A program made the position numbers and the translations under genes. The notes under the pieces are model-generated. The model made no database searches. It saw nothing but the letters and a program-made list of their open reading frames with translations, and was not told the DNA's origin. DNA of 6,763 bases from Devosia sp. Lineage in GTDB: Bacteria; Pseudomonadota; Alphaproteobacteria; Rhizobiales; Devosiaceae. Location of the stretch: positions 1-6,763 of the forward strand of contig JANXSI010000712.1 in NCBI GenBank assembly GCA_025352765.1, in the 5' to 3' direction. Of this stretch, positions 1-6,369 are shown in pieces (positions within the stretch are counted from its first letter, which is position 1; the number at the start of each line of letters is the position of its first letter).

Positions 1-560
1 GTTTGGCGCCATAGCTGCGCTTGGCGCCGGGGCCGGCATCGGCACCGGCCGAGCCGGGACGCGGCGAATAGGGACGCTTCGGCCGATCACCGAAATCGCC
101 CGAGGGCTTGGCGCCATAGGTACGGGCCGGCTTGTCGCCGAAGCTCTTGCCCGGACGATCGCTGCCGGGACGCGCCGGCTTGTCGCCATAGGCGCGCTTC
201 GGGCGCTCGGCGCCATCGGCGGCCGGACGGCCCGAATAGGGGCGCTTGGGACGATCGGCAAAGTCGCCGGCGGGTTTGGCGCCATAGTTGCGCTTGGCAC
301 CGGGGCCTGCATCGGCACCAGCCGAGCCGGGGCGCGGCGAATAGGGCCGCTTCGGCCGATCGGCGAAATCGCCGGCGGGTTTGGCGCCATAGCTGCGCTT
401 GGCGCCGGGGCCGGCATCGGCACCGGCCGAGCCGGGACGCGGCGAATAGGGACGCTTGGGCTTGTCGCCGAAATCGCCCTTCTTGTCGGCGAACCTGGGC
501 TTGTCGCCAAAGTCGCGCTTCGGCCGGTCGCCGAAATCACCGCGCGGCTTGTCGCCGAAG
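1..560 (-). repeat. Repeat-rich segment encoding a basic disordered tail, main unit 105 bp / 35 residues
   Basis: This segment codes for the C-terminal tail of the pseudouridine synthase. Clear 105-bp units begin (in plus coordinates) at 1, 274 and 379, and a more diverged unit begins at 106. Each encodes a variant of PAGDFADRPKRPYSPRPGS followed by AGADAGPGAKRSYGAK. Shorter GDFGDKPKR-like units fill 120-270 and 460-560. Bases 1-79 and 379-457 are identical, while the unit at 274 differs from both at several sites. All spacings between units are multiples of three (105, 168, 105), so the frame is kept. The composition (Gly, Asp, Lys, Arg, Pro, Tyr, Ser, Ala) suggests a flexible, positively charged tail; RNA or ribosome binding is an inference. 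The array runs off the window, so the copy number is unknown. Confidence 0.9.
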
Positions 561-1692
561 GGCTTGTCGCCCACCGGCTTGCCGCCGCGCGGTGGCTTCT
601 TGCCGTAGAGCTTGGGCTCGAAAGTCGACTCGGTGCCGTCGGCGTGGAAGATCTTGCGCGGCGGGCCGGCATCGACCGCCGGCTCGGGCGCGCGCGGCGC
701 CTGGCGCGGATTGCGGCTGCCGGGACGATCCTTGCGCAGCGGCCGGTCCTTGTCCTCGAGCTCCTTGAAGCCGCGGTCGGGACGATCGGTGAAGCGGAAG
801 CGCTCGGTGCGGTCGGCCATGGCTTTGCGCTGGACGGCCGGCTCGCGGCCCGGAGGGGCGGCGCGCAGGGCCGGGTTGGAGGCGCCGCGGGCGAGCCGGA
901 TGGCGGCCGGCTCGGGCAGCTCGGAGTCGAAATCGACGCCGGCTTCGTCGGCGATGCGCTTGCCGAGCTGTTCGCGCAGCACGCGGGCCTTCACCACCTC
1001 GACGGCGCCGATCGGCAAATCGTTAAGCTGGAACGGCCCGAAGCTGACGCGGATCAGGCGGTTGACCTGCAGGCCCAGCGCCGCCAGCACGTTCTTGATT
1101 TCGCGGTTCTTGCCCTCGCGCAGCGACACCAGCAGCCAGACGTTGCTGCCCTGCTCGCGCTCGAGGATGGCTTCGATCGGACCGTACTCGATGCCGTCGA
1201 CCTCGATGCCGTTCTCGAGCTGCTTGAGCTGCTCCTGGGTGACACTACCGAAAGCGCGGACGCGGTATTTGCGCAGCCAGCCGGTGGCGTCAGTTCGAGG
1301 ACGCGCTTCAGGCCCCCGTCCTTGGTGAGCAGCAGCAGGCCCTCGGTGTTGATGTCGAGCCGGCCGATCGAGACGACGCGCGGCAGCCCCTGCTCCTCGA
1401 GCGTTTCGAACACGGTCGGGCGGCCTTCGGGGTCCTTTTCGGTCACCACGAGGCCCTGCGGCTTGTGGTAGAGCCAGACGCGGGTGCCCTGGCGGGCAGC
1501 GAGCGGCTGGCCGTCGACCTTCACCTGGTCCTTTTCGGTGATGTTGAAGGCGGGAGTGCGGATCACCTTGCCGTTGACGGCAACGCGGCCCTCCTTGATC
1601 CACAGTTCCGCGTCGCGGCGCGAGCAGAGCCCGGCGCGGGCGATGATCTTGGCGAGTCGATCGCCGGCAAAGGGAGTGGGGGTTTCGGCCAT
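1..1692 (-). pseudogene. rluB: RluB-type 23S rRNA pseudouridine synthase, frameshifted and cut by the window edge
   Basis: Enzymes of this family (RsuA/RluB/RluE/RluF) isomerise a uridine in rRNA to pseudouridine; RluB acts on 23S rRNA. The start is ATG at 1692-1690, with AGGAG at 1703-1699 six bases upstream. Residues ~9-55 are an S4 RNA-binding domain (RLAKIIARAGLCSRRDAE). The catalytic motif GRLDINTEGLLLLT follows, with nucleophile Asp113. At about 1288, after residue 134, one base is missing: the starting frame turns to nonsense and stops at 1054, while the shifted frame resumes the family sequence at once (ATGWLRKYRVRAFG, then REGKNREIKNVLAALGLQVNRLIR). That frame has no stop down to position 2. 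Repaired, the product would exceed 560 residues, against about 290 for E. coli RluB. The excess is a basic, probably disordered repeat tail. A sequencing error is as likely as a true mutation. RluB is preferred over its paralogues because of the alphaproteobacterial long-tail form, but the exact target is inferred. Confidence 0.85.
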
Positions 1693-1752
1693 GTCATACT
1701 CCTGCGGGACCGGGCTTTTCGCCTTGGGTCAGCGCATCCTGAGCGCACCCGG

Positions 1753-1769
1753 CAGGGCATCGTGCCCTG
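1753..1769. repeat. Short perfect inverted repeat in the leader of the pseudouridine synthase gene
   Basis: CAGGGCA at 1753-1759 and TGCCCTG at 1763-1769 form a perfect 7-bp stem with a 3-base loop. No T-run follows it on either strand, so it is not a standard terminator. Read on the minus strand, it lies about 60 bases upstream of the ATG and directly after a TTGCCA that resembles a -35 box. No matching -10 box is visible at 16-18 bases. It may be a leader hairpin or an operator; the sequence alone does not decide. Confidence 0.4.
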
Positions 1770-1790
1770 GCAAAACGGTTGCGCAGCGAG

Positions 1791-1820
1791 AAAATCGGGG
1801 CTGTCCGGACGGCCAGCCCC
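1791..1820 (-). terminator. Rho-independent terminator after the lipoprotein gene
   Basis: Arms GGGGCTG (1797-1803) and CAGCCCC (1814-1820) form a perfect 7-bp GC-rich stem. Two further C-G pairs are possible past one mismatch, closing on a 4-base loop. On the minus strand the hairpin is followed by GATTTTCT, a short T-run at 1794-1791. It begins 12 bases after the stop codon of the lipoprotein gene. It would end an ileS-lspA-lipoprotein transcript and leave the pseudouridine synthase gene to its own promoter. Confidence 0.7.
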
Positions 1821-1832
1821 GTAGACGAACGC

Positions 1833-2438
1833 CTAGCTCTTCTTCTTGAGCAGGGAGTTGCGGATCGCGATGGGACAGTTCGGGTCGTTGACCGCGACGA
1901 GCGTGCCGTCGGCGGCGAGGCAGACCAGATTTTCGTGGTTGGCGGTGACTTCGAAATACTGCTCGGGCGGCACGAAGATCGAGCGATTCTTGGCGAACGA
2001 GTAGTTCTTCATCTTGCCGGTGAGCTGCTTCAGTTCGGCAGCGGTCAGCGGCCGCCCGTCGGGCGTATTGAGGTCGACGACGCGGGCATGCTTGGCGCGC
2101 TCGATATCGGCGGCACTGAGGCCGGCAGTATTGATATCGGCCTTGTCGGAATCGGCCGGCAGCATGGCGACGGCGGGGTCGGTCTTTTCCGGCGGCGGTA
2201 GCACGGCGGTGCTCTTGGGAAGCACCAGCGGCCCACGCGGATTGGTCGGGTCGGGCTTGACCTCCTTGGGCACGAGACCGACGCCCTGGGCGGTCGAGGT
2301 CATGACCTCGCGCTCGAAGGTGCCGAAATCGCTGAAGGCGTTGGTGCCCTCGGTGGTGGTGCAGGCGCTCAGTCCCATTGAGACGAGCAGCATCGCGGCC
2401 AAAGCTGCAGACCGCCGCCCGATCGAGTCTAACGCCAT
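1833..2438 (-). CDS. Predicted outer-membrane lipoprotein, possibly DUF3035/BamF-like
   Basis: This is a 201-residue protein. ATG at 2438-2436 is chosen over the in-frame ATG 102 bases upstream for two reasons: GGAAGGGAAG at 2452-2443 is a well-spaced ribosome binding site, and this start gives a normal lipoprotein signal. The signal has basic residues R8-R9, a hydrophobic stretch at ~11-23 and the lipobox LSAC with Cys26. Thr follows the Cys, so no inner-membrane retention Asp is seen and the outer membrane is expected. The mature part has a Pro-rich stretch (RGPLVLP at 68-74, LPPP at 80-83), an Ala/Asp-rich middle, and a C-terminal region with two cysteines (NLVCLAADG and NDPNCPIAIR) that could pair in the periplasm. 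Its position right after lspA and the Pro-rich motif recall the DUF3035/BamF lipoproteins of the alphaproteobacterial BAM complex. That match is tentative; the lipoprotein call is firm. The neighbouring LspA would process it. Confidence 0.85.
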   Translation of the reverse strand: MALDSIGRRSAALAAMLLVSMGLSACTTTEGTNAFSDFGTFEREVMTSTAQGVGLVPKEVKPDPTNPRGPLVLPKSTAVLPPPEKTDPAVAMLPADSDKADINTAGLSAADIERAKHARVVDLNTPDGRPLTAAELKQLTGKMKNYSFAKNRSIFVPPEQYFEVTANHENLVCLAADGTLVAVNDPNCPIAIRNSLLKKKS

Positions 2439-2551
2439 GAAACTTCCCTTCCACACGCGGTTTCCGCGTTTTTCGGTGGTGCGCACGCCCGAACCGGAGA
2501 CCGGCCGCCACTTTCCCGAGCGCTTTGCTATAGCCCACACAGGCGCCTAAG

Positions 2552-2564
2552 GCCAGATTCTGGC
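2552..2564. repeat. 13-bp near-palindrome between lspA and the lipoprotein gene
   Basis: GCCAGA (2552-2557) and TCTGGC (2559-2564) are perfect inverted arms around one central base. The site lies in the 136-base gap upstream of the lipoprotein gene. About 20 bases further downstream on the minus strand is TATAGC, a possible -10 box, but no good -35 box is seen. It could be an operator or chance; the evidence is weak. Confidence 0.3.
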
Positions 2565-2574
2565 AGCAATTGGT

Positions 2575-3060
2575 TCACGCCGGGTTTGCAGCCTTACGGC
2601 GGCCGATTCCGAGGGCATCGAGAAGCAAAAGGCACACGCCGAGGCTGATGGCGGCGTCGGCAAGGTTGAAGACGAAGAGCGACGTGTCGCCGAAATGCAG
2701 CCAGAAGAAGTCGGCAACGCCGGGATAGATCAGGCGGTCGAGGGCATTGGACACGGCACCGCCGATGCAAATGGCCAGGCCCGCGCGGACCAGCGGCGAC
2801 GTGCTGCGGGCCCACCAGACAATCAGCGCGCAGAGCGCAGCGGCGATGACGATGCCGATGCCCCAGACCGGGAGCGAGCTCAACAGGCTGTAGGACACGC
2901 CGGTGTTGTAGACGAGGCCGAGGTCGAGAAACGGCAGCACGGGTTTGAAGTGCCCCTCGGGCCAATGCATCACATCGACCTGCACATATTTGTGCAGCCG
3001 GTCGGCCGCGAAGGCGGCGACGCCGAGGGCGAGGCTGAGGATGAGGCCTTGGCGGGTCAT
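2575..3060 (-). CDS. lspA: Lipoprotein signal peptidase (signal peptidase II)
   Basis: This inner-membrane aspartyl protease cuts the signal peptide from diacylglyceryl-modified prolipoproteins just before the lipidated Cys. The 161-residue length is normal for the family, with four membrane segments (about 5-20, 65-84, 91-105 and 130-150). Family motifs appear in order: ADRLHKYV (D20, K24), YNTGVSYSLL (N52), GGAVSNALDRL (catalytic D108) and FNLADAAISLG (catalytic D135). Both catalytic aspartates are present. Small departures from the usual motifs are Ser104 where Gly is common (GGAxGN) and Tyr57 where Phe is common (NxGxAF); neither need impair the enzyme. ATG at 3060-3058 is the only ATG before an in-frame stop 18 bases upstream, but it has no clear Shine-Dalgarno sequence. 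The gene lies 181 bases after ileS, a common bacterial pairing, and 136 bases before a lipoprotein gene that is a likely substrate. Confidence 0.95.
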   Translation of the reverse strand: MTRQGLILSLALGVAAFAADRLHKYVQVDVMHWPEGHFKPVLPFLDLGLVYNTGVSYSLLSSLPVWGIGIVIAAALCALIVWWARSTSPLVRAGLAICIGGAVSNALDRLIYPGVADFFWLHFGDTSLFVFNLADAAISLGVCLLLLDALGIGRRKAANPA

Positions 3061-3095
3061 AGGGTGACCCAGCAGTCAGCATGGCCTCTCTTCTC

Positions 3096-3203
3096 CCCTT
3101 GAGGGAGAAGGTGGCGCGCAGCGCCGGTTAAGGGGTTCTCGCCGAGATAGCGGTTGTGGAGAGAACCCCTCACCCGCCCTTCGGGCACCCTCTCCCTCAA
3201 GGG
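3096..3203. repeat. Nested palindromic intergenic element (cloverleaf-like) between ileS and lspA
   Basis: The outer arms at 3096-3107 and 3192-3203 are a perfect 12-bp inverted repeat (CCCTTGAGGGAG / CTCCCTCAAGGG), and pairing continues inward with one mismatch to about 3113/3186. Inside lie three further hairpins: GGCGC/GCGCC at 3113-3125, AGGGGTTCTC/GAGAACCCCT at 3131-3140 and 3161-3170, and GCCC/GGGC at 3176-3186. The first and third overlap the inward end of the outer stem by a base or so, so not all pairs can form together. The element fills most of the 181-base spacer. Such GC-rich REP-like palindromes are dispersed in many alphaproteobacterial genomes. In RNA it would form a strong structure that could affect stability or lspA expression, but no T-run follows it. 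It shares CCCCTCACCC and ACCCTCTCCC with the repeat inside ileS. No protein-coding content is seen here. Confidence 0.75.
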
Positions 3204-3241
3204 TAGAGGGCGATCGAGCCGCTGGCTCACGACTGGGTCGC

Positions 3242-6235
3242 TCACTGCAGCCCAGCCGCGGCGCGTTCGGCGAGGGCCTGGGCGTCGCGTTTGGACACGT
3301 CGCCGGCCATGTCGGCTTCGGCGAAGTAGCGGCGCGAGCGGGCGCATTGGCGGCCGAGGGTTTCGGCCTTGACAAAGACCACGCCGACGCCCCTGACCTC
3401 GGGCACCCCGAAGGCGCCCGCGGGGGCCGTACCGCTGTCGACTTCGAGGAATGAGGTGATCGACACCTCGGCCAGATCGACGTCGTCGAGAGCTGCCAAG
3501 AGATCCGGATTGCTGACGAAGACTTTCGGGGCCGCCTCGAGCGAGGAGCCGATGGTCTTTTCACGGCGGGCGATCTCGAGCGCGCCGTTGACGACCTTCC
3601 TCACCTCGCGGACGCGGTCCCACTTTTCGCCGAGCGCCGCGTCGGCCCATGCGGCCGGAACGACCGGGAACTGGCGGAGATGCACCGACTCGGCCGGGCC
3701 GGAATTGCGTTCTAGCCAGACCTCTTCCATGGTGAAGGTCAGGATCGGCGCGAGCCAGGCGGTGAGGCAGTCGAAGACGCTGGCCAAAACCGTCAGGCTC
3801 GCCTTGCGGCGGACCGAGGAGATCGGGTCGCAGTACAGCGCGTCCTTGCGGATGTCGAAGTAGAAGGCCGAGAGGTCGACGTTCATGAAGTTGCTGAGCG
3901 CCGCGACCACCCGCTTGTAGTCGTACTGGCCATAGGCCTCGCGGACGAGGCCGTCGAGTTCGAACAGGCGATTGAGGATCAGCCGCTCGAGTTCCGGCAT
4001 GTCGGCAAGCGCCACCGCCTCCGCAGGCTTATAGTGCGCGAGGTTGCCGAGCAGCCAGCGCATGGTGTTGCGGAGCTTCCGATAGCTGTCGACGGTGGTG
4101 TTGATGATCTCCTTGCCGATGCGCAGGTCGTCGGCATAGTCGGAGGCCGCGACCCAGAGGCGGAGGATGTCGGCGCCATACTGCTTGATGATGTCCTGCG
4201 GGGCGGTGGTGTTGCCCAGCGACTTGCTCATCTTCTTGCCCTCGCCGTCGAGGGTGAAGCCGTGCGTCAGAACGCTCTTATAGGGCGCAAAGCCGTTGGT
4301 GGCGCAGCTTTCGAGCAGCGAGGAATGGAACCAGCCGCGATGCTGGTCGGAGCCCTCGAGGTACATGCTGGCGGGGAATTGCAGGTCCGGCCATTTCTGC
4401 TTGTTGCGCAGCACCCAGGCGTGCGTCGTGCCGCTCTCGAACCAGACGTCGAGGATGTCGTCGATCTTGGTCCAGTTGTCGGGATCGGGCACGGCATTGC
4501 CGAGGAAGCGCTCCTTGGCGCCCGGCTTGAACCAGGCGTCGGCGCCCTCCTCCTCGAAAGCCTGGCCAATGCGGTGGTTGACCGTCTCGTCTTTCAGGAT
4601 CTCGTTGGTCTCGGCGTTGTAGAACACGGCGATCGGCACGCCCCAGGCGCGCTGGCGCGACAGCACCCAGTCGGGGCGATCGGCGATCATGGCGCGTAGC
4701 CGGTTCTGGCCGGCGGCCGGGTAGAACACCGTTGCGTCGATGGCCGCGAGAGCGCGATTCCTCAGCGTATCGGGCAAGGCCCCCTCACCCTGACCCTCTC
4801 CCCGAGGGGGCGAGGGGACACTGCCGCCGGCGATCGGGCGGTCCATGTAGACGAACCATTGCGGCGTGTTGCGGAAGAGGATCGGCTTCTTGCTCCGCCA
4901 GGAATGCGGATACTGATGCTTCAGCCGGCCGCGGGCGATGATCGTCTTGCGCTCGGCGAGCGCGGCGATGACGCGGTTGTTGGCGTCGCCCTTCTTGCCG
5001 CTGTCATCGAGGATGCGGGCACCCTCGAAACCAGGTGCGTCCTTGGTGTAGAAGCCGGCGTCGTCGACGACATAGGGGATGGTCGTGTCGATGCCGAGCG
5101 CCGAGATCTTGCGGGCCGAATCCATCCAGATGCCGAAATCGTCGAGGCCGTGGCCGGGCGCGGTGTGGACAAAGCCGGTGCCGACATCGTCGGTGACGTG
5201 CTCGCCATCGAGCAGCGGCACCTCGAAGCGGTAGCCGTCGCCGAGCCCGCGCAGCGGGTGGACGGTCGAAACGATCTTGCTGCAGTCGACGTCGGACAGG
5301 CGGATGAACTCCTCCACCTTGGCCTTGGCGAAGGTGTCGGCGGCGAGCTTGTCGGCGATGACGTATTTCTCGCCGGTTGAGGCCCAGTTGCCCTCGGGCG
5401 CCTTGGTGACCTCGTAGAGGCCATAGGCGATGCGGCTCGAATAGCTGATGGCGCGGTTGGCGGGGATGGTCCACGGCGTCGTGGTCCAGATGATCACCGA
5501 GGCGTCGAGGCTCTCGAAATCGGGCGTGCCGAAGGCGCCGTTGCCCGAATGGATCGGGAACTTCACCCAGATGGTGTCGCTCTCGTAGTCGGCGTACTCG
5601 ATCTCGGCTTCGGCGAGCGCGGTGCGCTCGACCACCGACCACATGACGGGTTTTGAGCCGCGATAGAGCTGGCCGCTCACCGCGATCTTCATCAACTCGC
5701 GGGCGATCTGCGCCTCGGCGTCAAAGCTCATCGTCAGATAGGGGTTGGCCCAGTCGCCGATGACGCCCAGGCGCTTGAACTCCTCCCGCTGAGTGTCGAC
5801 CCAGTATTGCGCGAAGGTGCGGCACTCGGCGCGGAATTCGTTGATCTCGACGGTGTTCTTGTCCTGGCCCTTGGCCCGGTACTGCTCCTCGATCTTCCAC
5901 TCGATGGGCAGGCCATGGCAGTCCCAGCCCGGCACATAGGCGGAATTGTAGCCCAGCATGGTTTTCGAGCGGCTCACCAGATCCTTGAGGATCTTGTTGA
6001 GGGCGTGGCCGATGTGGATGTTGCCGTTGGCGTAGGGCGGGCCGTCATGCAGGGTGAAGAGCGGCCGGTCTTTGGCCTGCTCGCGCTGCAGGCGGTAGAG
6101 ATCCATGTCTTCCCAGCGCTTCAGCCACACGGGCTCGCGCTCGGGCAGCCCGGCGCGCATCGGGAAATTGGTCTCGGGCAGGAAGAGGCTCGCCGAATAG
6201 TCGGTTTCGGCCGCGGCCTTGGGCGTGTCGTTCAT
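3242..6235 (-). CDS. ileS: Isoleucyl-tRNA synthetase
   Basis: This cytoplasmic class I synthetase joins isoleucine to tRNA(Ile) using ATP and hydrolyses misacylated Val-tRNA(Ile). The start is ATG at 6235-6233, giving 997 residues. It fits the family N-terminus (DYSASLFLPETNFPMRAGLP), although no strong Shine-Dalgarno is seen; the upstream ATG at 6328 would add 31 unrelated residues. Motifs in order: HIGH at 74-77 (PPYANGNIHIGH); the editing domain at about 200-440, with WTTTPWTIPAN at 250-260 and GTGFVHTAPGHG from 352; WFVYMDRPIA at 460-469; WVLSRQRAWGVP at 523-534; KMSKS at 668-672; then the anticodon-binding domain. Residues ~470-487 (GGSVPSPPRGEGQGEGAL) are an extra loop encoded by a palindromic repeat; E. 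coli IleS has only a few residues between MD and LR here. The C-terminal zinc site is degenerate: only Cys964 (QCARSRRYF) remains. All catalytic motifs are intact, so the enzyme should be active. Confidence 0.97.
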   Translation of the reverse strand: MNDTPKAAAETDYSASLFLPETNFPMRAGLPEREPVWLKRWEDMDLYRLQREQAKDRPLFTLHDGPPYANGNIHIGHALNKILKDLVSRSKTMLGYNSAYVPGWDCHGLPIEWKIEEQYRAKGQDKNTVEINEFRAECRTFAQYWVDTQREEFKRLGVIGDWANPYLTMSFDAEAQIARELMKIAVSGQLYRGSKPVMWSVVERTALAEAEIEYADYESDTIWVKFPIHSGNGAFGTPDFESLDASVIIWTTTPWTIPANRAISYSSRIAYGLYEVTKAPEGNWASTGEKYVIADKLAADTFAKAKVEEFIRLSDVDCSKIVSTVHPLRGLGDGYRFEVPLLDGEHVTDDVGTGFVHTAPGHGLDDFGIWMDSARKISALGIDTTIPYVVDDAGFYTKDAPGFEGARILDDSGKKGDANNRVIAALAERKTIIARGRLKHQYPHSWRSKKPILFRNTPQWFVYMDRPIAGGSVPSPPRGEGQGEGALPDTLRNRALAAIDATVFYPAAGQNRLRAMIADRPDWVLSRQRAWGVPIAVFYNAETNEILKDETVNHRIGQAFEEEGADAWFKPGAKERFLGNAVPDPDNWTKIDDILDVWFESGTTHAWVLRNKQKWPDLQFPASMYLEGSDQHRGWFHSSLLESCATNGFAPYKSVLTHGFTLDGEGKKMSKSLGNTTAPQDIIKQYGADILRLWVAASDYADDLRIGKEIINTTVDSYRKLRNTMRWLLGNLAHYKPAEAVALADMPELERLILNRLFELDGLVREAYGQYDYKRVVAALSNFMNVDLSAFYFDIRKDALYCDPISSVRRKASLTVLASVFDCLTAWLAPILTFTMEEVWLERNSGPAESVHLRQFPVVPAAWADAALGEKWDRVREVRKVVNGALEIARREKTIGSSLEAAPKVFVSNPDLLAALDDVDLAEVSITSFLEVDSGTAPAGAFGVPEVRGVGVVFVKAETLGRQCARSRRYFAEADMAGDVSKRDAQALAERAAAGLQ
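4781..4817. repeat. Small palindromic repeat inside ileS, translated in frame
   Basis: This GC-rich segment begins CCCCTCACCC and ends GAGGGG. CCCCTC (4781-4786) pairs with GAGGGG (4812-4817), and CCCTC (4794-4798) pairs with GAGGG (4804-4808). On the minus strand it encodes PSPPRGEGQGEG, with no stop and no frame change on either side. The blocks CCCCTCACCC (4781-4790) and ACCCTCTCCC (4793-4802) also occur in the intergenic element (3166-3175 and 3187-3196), where an 11-base hairpin replaces the two bases TG between them. It is therefore probably a member, or a shortened relative, of the same dispersed family. Confidence 0.75.
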
Positions 6236-6269
6236 AGGATTTTGGGCTCGAATGCAAGGAATTGCGGGC

Positions 6270-6298
6270 CTTTTAGCAACGAAGGGGGTTTCGGGCAA
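6270..6298 (-). promoter_or_regulatory. Candidate sigma70-type promoter for ileS
   Basis: On the minus strand, TTGCCC (6298-6293) matches the -35 consensus at four of six bases. TAAAAG (6275-6270) matches the -10 consensus at four of six, with a 17-base spacer. Transcription would begin near 6262, about 27 bases before the ileS ATG. It lies in the spacer after the upstream reductase gene, where an ileS promoter is expected. No T-box-like leader is seen and the leader would be too short for one. This is a pattern match only. Confidence 0.35.
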
Positions 6299-6369
6299 AG
6301 GCTGATTTGAGCCGCCCAGACCCGCCATGCGGCTCGCCGGCCCCCGGGGAGCGGCGACTGCCCCGTGCG

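Noticed and set aside
1..560. CRISPR array, suggested by regularly spaced repeats.
   Set aside because: The repeats are continuous coding units in one open frame with diverging copies, without unique spacers between short identical repeats.
1288..1300. Programmed -1 frameshifting as an explanation for the split pseudouridine synthase frame.
   Set aside because: No slippery heptamer is present at the switch point, and the family is not known to use recoding.
612..1471. Long plus-strand open frames opposite the pseudouridine synthase gene (238 and 275 codons).
   Set aside because: They lie antisense to a recognisable family sequence, have no known domain, and are expected by chance in GC-rich coding DNA with strong codon bias.
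2439..2540. A longer form of the lipoprotein starting at the ATG at 2540.
   Set aside because: It would place 34 basic, non-hydrophobic residues before the lipoprotein signal, and the downstream ATG has the better ribosome binding site.
3216..3228. Hairpin GAGCC/GGCTC just after the ileS stop as a terminator.
   Set aside because: The stem is only 5 bp and no T-run follows it on the minus strand.
3057..3347. A minus-strand open frame spanning the ileS-lspA spacer (PLPLRERVPEGRVRG-like translation).
   Set aside because: It is a translation of the palindromic repeat plus shadow frame of ileS; such peptides recur as mis-annotations of this repeat type.
4034..4699. A plus-strand open frame of 221 codons inside ileS, with similar ones at 4859-5380 and 5807-6310.
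   Set aside because: They are shadows of the ileS frame: low-complexity Ala/Val/Gly/Asp translation, no ribosome binding site, no recognisable domain.
6236..6328. A longer form of IleS starting at the ATG at 6328.
   Set aside because: The extra 31 residues do not resemble IleS N-termini and would cover the candidate promoter; the ATG at 6235 gives the expected start.
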